A program made the translations under genes and the position numbers. Source: Pelagihabitans sp965238025 (GTDB lineage Bacteria > Bacteroidota > Bacteroidia > Flavobacteriales > Flavobacteriaceae). From it: DNA of 64,000 nucleotides. Under the pieces are notes generated by a model that was not told the DNA's origin, did no database searches, and saw only the letters and a list, made by a program, of their open reading frames with translations. Each line of letters begins with the position of its first letter. Position 1 is the first letter of the stretch. The stretch covers positions 3,968,001 to 4,032,000 of the forward strand of contig OZ250162.1 of NCBI GenBank assembly GCA_965238025.1, given 5' to 3'. This document shows positions 44,394-51,243 of this stretch, one piece after another.

Positions 44394-45515
44394 TTAAATG
44401 AAGGTCAATACATACCCAAGGATCGCACCTCCCAATACGATAAATGCACTGTTCACTTTTTTGTAGAAAAAAACGACCGTTAGACTAAGCACTAAAATCA
44501 AGATTGTTCGCCAATCAGTTAGGGTTTCTATACCCATCGCTATGCAAACGGCAACGATCAAGGCTACGGCAGCTACGTTAACCGAATTCAATATTGCTCC
44601 AATACTCTTGGATTTTCGCATTTTGGGAATTAACGGATTCAAAATCAAAACAAAAAGAAAGGATGGGAGAAAAATGCCTATTGTGGCGGCCAAAGCACCC
44701 CAAATCCCGCTCATTTGCCAGCCAATGAAGGTTGCCGTCGTCAAAACTGGTCCGGGGGTCATCTGCCCCACCGCAACGGCATCTAACAATTCTTGTCTTG
44801 TGAGCCAACCGTTAGTAACCAATTCTGAATCCAGAAAAGCAAACAAAACATAGCCGCTACCATATAAAATGGCCCCTACTTTTAAAAAGGTCAGGAATAT
44901 TTTAAGGGTCTCAACCCTTATCGGGTCACTTCCTTGAAAAAGAAAAAAAGGGATAAAACTACCCAAACTATTCATTTGGCCTTTGATCAAATATAGAAGC
45001 AATCCTAAAAGAGCAGTTCCGAACAAGACAAGAATTTCGTTTACACCAAATAAACAAGCCGTCAAGGCAATGACTCCCAAAATAGCAAGCTCCGTAGTTT
45101 TTACAGCTTTTTTCCCCAAGCGATAGGCGGCCATAAGGATAATGGCAATTACTGCGGGTTTGATCCCATAAAGAAAGGGTTCTACCTCCGGTAATTGACC
45201 ATATTGTTGATAAAACCATGCAAAAACGGAGGTAATAACAACCGCCGGGAAAATAAAACAAAACCCTGCTGTAAAAAGCCCCTTCCATCCTGCCCGTTCA
45301 TGACCCACATGCATGGTCATTTCAGTGGAATTGGGACCCGGAATCAAATTGGTGGCACCCATTAAATCCAAAAAATGTTCCTGGGTCATCCACTTTCTTT
45401 TGGTGACCACCTCATCTTCCATCATAGCGATATGAGCCGCAGGACCGCCAAAAGCAATACATCCTAGTTTAAAGAATAATTTCGCGATTTCATTTATTCT
45501 AGATTTTTCAGGCAT
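44394..45515 (-). CDS. chrA: chromate transporter ChrA, two-domain form
   Basis: 373 residues with two CHR domains. Domain 1 has FGGPAAHIAMMEDEVV and NLIPGPNSTEMTMHVG; domain 2 has YGSGYVLFAFLDSELV and VGQMTPGPVLTTATFIGW. About ten transmembrane helices. It exports chromate by proton antiport in characterised homologues; the physiological substrate may be another oxyanion such as sulfate. Single gene. Confidence 0.9.
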   Translation of the reverse strand: MPEKSRINEIAKLFFKLGCIAFGGPAAHIAMMEDEVVTKRKWMTQEHFLDLMGATNLIPGPNSTEMTMHVGHERAGWKGLFTAGFCFIFPAVVITSVFAWFYQQYGQLPEVEPFLYGIKPAVIAIILMAAYRLGKKAVKTTELAILGVIALTACLFGVNEILVLFGTALLGLLLYLIKGQMNSLGSFIPFFLFQGSDPIRVETLKIFLTFLKVGAILYGSGYVLFAFLDSELVTNGWLTRQELLDAVAVGQMTPGPVLTTATFIGWQMSGIWGALAATIGIFLPSFLFVLILNPLIPKMRKSKSIGAILNSVNVAAVALIVAVCIAMGIETLTDWRTILILVLSLTVVFFYKKVNSAFIVLGGAILGYVLTFI

Positions 45516-45657
45516 TTAGAAATAAATTGTTTTTGAATTGCTTGTATAATGGCTTTACCATTCCTTCTAAATTATTCCGAAGATAAAGGGTTTGCATCAA
45601 AAATCAATTTAGAAGATGCAAGACCGAAGACAAGTACGCCATTCAGGGGGTAAACTA

Positions 45658-45745
45658 CCTCGGGGCAAGCCCACGAGGCATTCGTAAGAACGTAAACTTA
45701 AAATTTCGAGGCAAGCCTCGGAGCATTTAAATCTCGATTATCGAG
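45658..45745. repeat. cluster of three short hairpins, REP-like dispersed element
   Basis: CCTCG...CGAGG (45658-45678), CGAGGCAAGCCTCG (45707-45720, perfect) and CTCGATTATCGAG (45733-45745, perfect) follow each other between chrA and the thioesterase gene. From memory, near-identical blocks occur in many copies in Flavobacteriaceae genomes. No gene is present in 45516-45799. Confidence 0.6.
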
Positions 45746-45799
45746 TAAAGAAACCTGCCATAAAAATCCTATTTTTAACATTCCTTAAAACAGAAACCT

Positions 45800-46237
45800 A
45801 TGATGCTCGCGCTGGACTATTTTAAATCTATAATTGGCAAAGATGCTTCGGAATCACCTTCACCCCTAACACGATGGTTGAACCCGACTGTAGTGAGCGC
45901 CGAGGAGGGCGAACTTGTGCTCTCCTATATTGTTCGAGATGAAATGCTTAACCCGCTAGGTGCACTTCATGGGGGTACAACGGCTGCCCTTGTAGATGAT
46001 GCCATAGGCGCTGCGGTCTTCTCACTAGGTAATTCGCATGCCTATATGACTGTAAACTTGGCTGTAGATTATTTTGCTGGAGCAAAGTTGGGCGACAAAA
46101 TATTCGCAAAGGCATCCATCGTAAAAAAAGGCAATCAGATTATGAATGCACAGTGCGAAGTTTGGAATGAAGATTATAGCAAAATGATTGCGAAGGGGCA
46201 TTCCAACCTTATTAAATCGGCGATTAAACTGGGGTAA
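45800..46237 (+). CDS. PaaI-type hotdog thioesterase
   Basis: 145 residues (or 144 from the second ATG) with a single hotdog domain. NPLGALHGGTTAALVDDAIG is the PaaI/4HBT-like active-site loop and helix, with the conserved HGG and an acidic residue in the following helix. It hydrolyses acyl-CoA or aryl-CoA thioesters. Single gene; it is the last gene before the cassette-like region begins. Confidence 0.9.
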   Translation: MMLALDYFKSIIGKDASESPSPLTRWLNPTVVSAEEGELVLSYIVRDEMLNPLGALHGGTTAALVDDAIGAAVFSLGNSHAYMTVNLAVDYFAGAKLGDKIFAKASIVKKGNQIMNAQCEVWNEDYSKMIAKGHSNLIKSAIKLG

Positions 46238-46288
46238 AAGTCATCCTGGTCTTTATAAGTAGGATATCATCAATAATGTTATCCAATT

Positions 46289-46297
46289 GTTGTGCGT
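46289..46297 (+). other. left boundary core of cassette-like unit 1 (GTTGTGCGT)
   Basis: GTTGTGCGT is exactly complementary to ACGCACAAC at 47726-47734, so the two enclose the AraC-VOC pair. The sequence just upstream, ATCCAATT, also extends the pairing partly (ACAAT matches). Confidence 0.5.
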
Positions 46298-46322
46298 CAT
46301 TAAAAAAAACATCAATTAATTA

Positions 46323-47138
46323 ATGAACTATCAAACATTTCAACCACATTCAAATTTAAAACCTTTTGTAAGTTGTTATTGGACTTTGGAAGTTCCTGCC
46401 GAGAACGATTCGGAAAGACAGCGGATTATACCTGATGGTTGTATAGAAATGGCATTTATTCTTGGAGACGACATTAAACGTTATACTTCGCAAGATGAAT
46501 TTATACTACAACCTCGTGCAATGGTACTTGGACAAACTATTGAACCATTTTATATCGAACCAACAGGTTACGTAAATACATTTGCAATTAGATTTTACCC
46601 TTATGGATTTGCAAATTTCGTTACAATGCCTATTAAAGATTTAGCAAATAAAGAAACACCTCTAGAATTGTTGTTCGGAGCAAACACCGCTAAAGAATTG
46701 GAACAAAAAATAATTCAAGCAATCGACAGCGAAGAACGAATTGAAATCATAGAAAGCTTTCTTTTAGAAAAGCTGAATGACAAAACAACCATTGACAATA
46801 TTGTAAAAAAAACCGTTGATGCCCTTTTATCATCAAATGGAACTGAATCTATAACTACCATTCTTAAAGAAGATTTGTCCAAAAGAAGACAACTCGAAAG
46901 AAATTTTAAAAAACAAATTGGTGTCAGCCCAAAACAATTAGGTAAAGTAATCCGACTTCAAACTGCTTTAAAAATGTTGCTGAACAAAAAAATGGACAAC
47001 CTAACGAACATTGCATACGAGAGTGAATATTTCGACCAAGCACATTTCACAAAAGACTTTAAGGAGTTTACTGGCATCAACCCGAAGGAGTTCTTAGGTA
47101 ACGAAAATATGGCTCTTTCAACACTCTTCTACAAATAA
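46323..47138 (+). CDS. AraC family transcriptional regulator with N-terminal DUF6597-type domain
   Basis: 271 residues. The N-terminal beta domain has the signature PHSNLKPFVSCYWTLEVP and RIIPDGCIEMAFILGD. The C-terminal 100 residues contain two HTH motifs, with GVSPKQLGKVIRLQTAL and the YFDQAHFTKDFKEFTGINP segment of AraC proteins. It is 74 bp from the VOC protein and probably controls it. Codon use is more AT-rich than the surrounding core genes, in line with horizontal gain. Confidence 0.9.
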   Translation: MNYQTFQPHSNLKPFVSCYWTLEVPAENDSERQRIIPDGCIEMAFILGDDIKRYTSQDEFILQPRAMVLGQTIEPFYIEPTGYVNTFAIRFYPYGFANFVTMPIKDLANKETPLELLFGANTAKELEQKIIQAIDSEERIEIIESFLLEKLNDKTTIDNIVKKTVDALLSSNGTESITTILKEDLSKRRQLERNFKKQIGVSPKQLGKVIRLQTALKMLLNKKMDNLTNIAYESEYFDQAHFTKDFKEFTGINPKEFLGNENMALSTLFYK

Positions 47139-47212
47139 ACAAGGTGTCGCATTTTTACAATTTTAGGCTTCACAAATAATTCATATTTATACCTTGAATT
47201 TAAACAGCAAAT

Positions 47213-47707
47213 ATGAAAAAGACAATACTTTGTAGTGCGATTATATTTTCCTTTTGCATTATAGTTTGTAAAGGTCAAGACAAATCCAATCCCGAGAACC
47301 AACAAGCCGAATCAAACGAAACACCAAAAACAAACGATATGAAAAGTTTTATTTCCATTTTTGAAATTCCGGCAACAGAAATTTCAAGAGCAGTCGATTT
47401 TTATCAGATAATTTTAGATATTAATATTGAAAAAATGGAATTCCCAGAAATGCAAATGGGAATATTCCCATACGAAGGGCAGATGGTAACAGGAGTTATT
47501 ATGAAAGCCGAAGGTTACAAACCATCTGCGGATGGAGTGACCATATATCTAAATGGAGGAGATAATCTTCAAATAATTCTTGATAAGGTCGAAAAGAATG
47601 GCGGAGAAATAATTGTTCCAAAATCACTTCACGCAGATGAAAGCGGATATTACGCAATATTTCTCGATTCGGAAGGGAATAAAATTGGTCTGCATTCACC
47701 AAACTAA
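47213..47707 (+). CDS. VOC (glyoxalase-like) domain protein with added signal peptide
   Basis: 164 residues. Residues 43-164 (MKSFISIFEIPATEIS... to the end) are a complete VOC fold: two beta-alpha-beta-beta-beta halves, with ending FLDSEGNKIGLHSPN as in bleomycin-resistance / glyoxalase-like proteins. The preceding 42 residues form a hydrophobic signal (MKKTILCSAIIFSFCIIVCKG) and a polar linker (signal quoted in part: IIFSFCIIVCKG). Most VOC relatives start at the internal Met43 and are cytoplasmic. So this copy is either exported or its true start is Met43 (47339). The ligand is unknown. Confidence 0.78.
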   Translation: MKKTILCSAIIFSFCIIVCKGQDKSNPENQQAESNETPKTNDMKSFISIFEIPATEISRAVDFYQIILDINIEKMEFPEMQMGIFPYEGQMVTGVIMKAEGYKPSADGVTIYLNGGDNLQIILDKVEKNGGEIIVPKSLHADESGYYAIFLDSEGNKIGLHSPN

Positions 47708-47725
47708 ACGTGGAAAAAAGAACGC

Positions 47726-47923
47726 ACGCACAACAATGGCTATAAGCAATACGGGCCTTGGTGCTTGCCGAAAGGTAGCTGTGTAAATCGAAGTCCACAA
47801 AGCCTTATTTTGAGTTTTTATAGTTAAATTTAAAAACAAAAAATAGGGCTTTTGCTATTTGCCAAACGGAAAGGCTTGCGTTTAAAATCTCCCGTATTGC
47901 TCAGAGCCGAACCGTTGTGTCTC
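47726..47923. repeat. attC-like imperfect palindrome after cassette unit 1
   Basis: The left arm is ACGCACAACAATGGCTATAA then GCAATACGGG (47726-47755). The right arm, 47891-47923, reads in complement CACAACGGTTCGGCTCTGAG then CAATACGGG. Inner sequence (GCTTGCC / GGCTTGC) also pairs. The 5' end ACGCACAAC is complementary to the start of its own unit at 46289, the layout of an integron attC site. It is longer (198 bp) than most known attC sites, and it fills the spacer 47708-47993. Confidence 0.55.
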
Positions 47924-47993
47924 ATTATTAAGCCTAGTATATTATAGATAAAAAAAGGAAAATAATTTCAACACAATTCAGTAACTAAAACAA

Positions 47994-49463
47994 ATGATAA
48001 ACACCCTACGTAAATTGTCTTTTTTATTGTTTTTAACAATTTCGTCCTCAATTTTTGCGCAAGACAGTCTTCTTTTTCAGCCTGAGCAAATGCATAGGGA
48101 TTTGTCCAAATTTAAGAACGCCTTAATTAAAACACATCCAGGAATTTACGAATATCAAACACCTGAAGAATTTGAGCAATTTACGAATCAATTATTGTTG
48201 GAAACTTCTAAGCCCCTCAAGGGTAAAGTATTTCATAACGTTGTGCTGAAGCTTATTGCCAAAATTCATGACGGGCATACCGGTGTATATTCTATTGGTC
48301 CACTAGGTGAGTCTTTCAAACATTATAAACGCTTACCTTTTCAAGTTTTTATTAAAAACCAAAGAATTTACATCGTTAGAAACATGAGCGACCAATCGAT
48401 TCCTGATGGCTCAGAAATTATCTCCATAGATAACATTTTAAGCAATGAAATTGTTTCTAAAATGCTCCAACACTATTCTGCCGATGGGTTAACTACTTCT
48501 GGGGTGGAACACTACCTCGGGGTATCTTATCTATCCTTTAGCCGAACTTATCCCATTGTTTATGATGCCAAATCGACGTATAAAATAACATATAAAGACT
48601 ATGTTACAAGAGAAATTAAAACCAAAACAGTCACATCGATTTCAAAGGAAGATTACTTAAAAATTGAACTCGAAAGATATGGTGCGAATTCAAATAAATT
48701 TAAAGAAAAAGCATTTGACTTTAAAATAAATGAAAAGGAAAAATACGCCTATTTACAGATAACGCGATTTTTTAAAGAAAGTTTCCAAGAACCGGAAACT
48801 ACCTATCCAGATTTTTATAAAAAATGTTTTAGGGAAATCGAAGAAAAAAACATTGAAAATCTGATTATAGACTTAAGGGATAATGATGGAGGTAAACATA
48901 GTAATGCTGCACATCTACTGAGGTATTTCATAAAAGAATCTTTTACACCTGTAAATGAAGTCACAACAAAAGGAAACGACAAATACTATCTGAATTATAA
49001 TGATGCCGATACACTTTTTCTCAATAAGCAATTTGGTCTAAAACAAAAATTAAATGGGGATTATAAAGTTACAGATTTTGACTACCTGACAGGGTTGAAA
49101 GTTTTTGAACCCATCGATAAATATCAGTATAAAGGTAAAATTATCGTTCTAATTGACGGTGGTGCGTCATCAGCAGGAGGCTCAGGGCCGGCGATATTAC
49201 AGGAATATACTGATGCTATTTTCGTTGGAAATGAAACATTTGGTACAGCAGGAATTAGTAACGGTGTCAACAAAATTCATGTTTTAGGGGAAGAAACTGG
49301 AGTTGTCGTATATATACCAGTTATGCATTCCGATATTCCGATAAATAAACACCTGAAAAGAAGAGGGGTATTGCCAGATTATGAAATTTCAAATACCATA
49401 CACGATATTATAAACAAGCGGGATGTTGTAATGGAATTCGTTTTAAAAAAACTATTAAAATAA
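47994..49463 (+). CDS. secreted S41 family peptidase
   Basis: 489 residues with a signal peptide ending in SIFAQ. The S41 (C-terminal processing protease-like) domain has NLIIDLRDNDGGKHSNAA and VLIDGGASSAGGSGPAI, where the catalytic Ser is probably Ser393 in SSAG. The region 90-200 is a degenerate PDZ-like segment. No lipobox is seen, so the product is probably periplasmic. It is flanked by the two attC-like palindromes and is the only gene of unit 2. Confidence 0.88.
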   Translation: MINTLRKLSFLLFLTISSSIFAQDSLLFQPEQMHRDLSKFKNALIKTHPGIYEYQTPEEFEQFTNQLLLETSKPLKGKVFHNVVLKLIAKIHDGHTGVYSIGPLGESFKHYKRLPFQVFIKNQRIYIVRNMSDQSIPDGSEIISIDNILSNEIVSKMLQHYSADGLTTSGVEHYLGVSYLSFSRTYPIVYDAKSTYKITYKDYVTREIKTKTVTSISKEDYLKIELERYGANSNKFKEKAFDFKINEKEKYAYLQITRFFKESFQEPETTYPDFYKKCFREIEEKNIENLIIDLRDNDGGKHSNAAHLLRYFIKESFTPVNEVTTKGNDKYYLNYNDADTLFLNKQFGLKQKLNGDYKVTDFDYLTGLKVFEPIDKYQYKGKIIVLIDGGASSAGGSGPAILQEYTDAIFVGNETFGTAGISNGVNKIHVLGEETGVVVYIPVMHSDIPINKHLKRRGVLPDYEISNTIHDIINKRDVVMEFVLKKLLK

Positions 49464-49481
49464 ACGTCATAAATAAAAAAC

Positions 49482-49619
49482 GAGGTACAACAGCGGCCAT
49501 TATTCAGCGTGGCGGAAATACCAATATGAAACTAAAAATAATACCTACGGCTGATTTTTATTGTGGAACTGTCCTGGCAGACGATTCCATGCCGAAATCA
49601 TAGCCAATAGTTAGGTGCA
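49482..49619. repeat. attC-like imperfect palindrome after cassette unit 2
   Basis: The left end GAGGTACAAC (49482-49491) nearly complements the start of its own unit, GTTGTGTCTC at 47914-47923 (8 of 10). The left arm ACAACAGCGGCCATTATTC and the right arm (complement AACTATTGGCTATGATTTC, 49594-49612) pair imperfectly. The right end is GTTAGGTGCA (49610-49619), which fits the integron core GTTRRRY. Length 138 bp, within the range of known attC sites. Confidence 0.6.
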
Positions 49620-49682
49620 ATTAGATCAAACTATTATAATCAAACGATTTTTAGAGGATTTTAACAACATAATAAAATTTAA

Positions 49683-50530
49683 ATGAGAATTTTAATAGAA
49701 GAGAATATTCATCTTTTTGTAGACATCGAAGGTGTTAGTTTAGTCCCGGATGCCTCAATAATGAGAGAAAAACCAACATTAATTCTTCTTCATGGAGGAC
49801 CTGGTTATGATCATGCTAGCTTCAAGCCTGCTTTCTCTCAACTTTCTGACATAGCTCAAATTATCTATTATGACCAACGAGGACATGGCAGAAGTGACAA
49901 ACGCCCGATGGACGAATTGACACTTGACAACTTAGCAGACGACATAGTGAAACTCTGTGATACTCTTGGCATTTTAAAACCTATTGTACTTGGGCAATCT
50001 TTCGGAGGGTTTGTTGCTCAAAGGTATATTGCAAGACACCCAGAACATCCTTTAAAAGTAATATTATCTAGTACATCTCCAAGTTTTAGACTTTCTCAAA
50101 AACTAGCAATGTTTGAACAACTAGGAGGTTTAAAAGCGCGCAGTGCCGCTGAGAATTTCTGACAGAACCAAATGAATCCTCGTATAATACTTATCAAAAA
50201 GTATGTAGACCGTTTTACTCTTCTGTTCCTCCTGTAAATAATAATGGTTCATTGCGTTCAACATTTAATGGTGAGATACTTTTCAAATGGATAAATGGAG
50301 AATATCCGAAAATGTCCCTTCTTCCGGGCTTAGCAAGGGCTCAATGCCCTGTACTTGTACTTGCCGGACAACTTGACCCTGTATGTCCTATAGAGGCGTC
50401 TCTAGATATTGTTGCGGCCTTACCTAAGCAGTATGTGCAATTGGAACAGTTCCCCCATTGTGGTCATGGTGTATGGAGAGATGATCCAAATGCAGCCTTC
50501 CTTCGAATCCGTCGGTTTATTACAGAATAA
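49683..50530 (+). pseudogene. alpha/beta hydrolase (proline iminopeptidase-like), frameshifted
   Basis: Two consecutive reading frames make one alpha/beta hydrolase of about 282 residues. The first half (49683-50162) has the oxyanion loop LHGGPGYDH and the nucleophile elbow GQSFGG. The second half (50252-50530, readable from 50161 in the shifted frame as LTEPNESSYNTYQ) has the acid loop GQLDPVCP and the His loop HCGHGVWRDD. One missing base near 50158-50161 (for instance one T in the TTTCT run) explains the TGA. The family includes proline iminopeptidases and haloalkane/ester hydrolases. It may be a decayed cassette or a sequencing error. It is enclosed by GTTAGGTGCA and TGCACCTAAC. Confidence 0.85.
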
Positions 50531-50548
50531 ATGAATCCTGTAAAAAAC

Positions 50549-50558
50549 TGCACCTAAC
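50549..50558 (+). other. right boundary core of cassette-like unit 3 (TGCACCTAAC)
   Basis: TGCACCTAAC is the exact complement of GTTAGGTGCA at 49610-49619 and fits the integron core RYYYAAC. Both lie outside the hydrolase gene. No clear second arm for a third attC-like site is seen to the right. Apart from the small gene listed at 50911-51051, the 50559-51243 stretch shows no convincing gene. Confidence 0.5.
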
Positions 50559-50910
50559 AAAGAACTGAGCTAAAAAACAGTTATAAATTTCACATCTTAC
50601 TTTCTTTCCTTCAATTTAAGCTAGAAAAAATTGGAAATGCTTTCAGATAAAGTAATATCATTTATCAGAACACCTCATATAAATGGAGGACATAGGGACA
50701 TTGAGGCAAAAGGTTGGGTGAAAAAGAAAGTTGAAGCCATAAAAAAAGGTTCGGAATGTATTATTTCACACTTGTAGAAAAAGCTATACCAATAATGGTA
50801 ACGCTTGTAATTAATTTAAAAAAAATAAAAATGTAACAACCCCTCCCGGCCTTTTACCCGGCAGGAATTGAAAATGATTCTTCAAAAAACCCAAAAGAAA
50901 ATTCAGGAAT

Positions 50911-51051
50911 TTAAAACTGTTTCCTTGCTCTCTTATTTCTACTGCTTCTAAAATTCCTACTACCTTTTGTCAAGTAACTGACCAAAGTCATTGCAACTCC
51001 GAGTACAATAACTGAAATGATAATATAAAAAGCCTCGTTCGGTATATCCAT
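50911..51051 (-). CDS. possible small single-helix membrane protein
   Basis: 46 codons from ATG at 51051 to TAA at 50911-50913. The predicted peptide has an acidic start (MDIPNEAF), a hydrophobic helix of about 21 residues (YIIISVIVLGVAMTLVSYL) and a strongly basic tail (SRNFRSSRNKRARKQF), a classic inside-positive single-pass layout. There is no homology that I recognise and no strong ribosome binding site, so it could be chance. Confidence 0.4.
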   Translation of the reverse strand: MDIPNEAFYIIISVIVLGVAMTLVSYLTKGSRNFRSSRNKRARKQF

Positions 51052-51243
51052 GACTATAAGATACAAAAAATGGCTGAATTTGTTATGAATTTGAAAAAGG
51101 GTCTTTAGCTGTACTTGAAACTTGGATTAAAAACCCTCATGAATTTTCCGGCGGCCCTAGGTAGGCAGGTGAGGTTCTTATCTCGTAAAGTAGTTACTAA
51201 ATCACACAACCATATCTTATCCAAAGACTTTACAAGCATTTTC

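Noticed and set aside
50637..50777. 46-codon plus-strand frame after the hydrolase pseudogene
   Set aside because: No recognisable family, no start signal and no coherent domain; more likely chance or a remnant.
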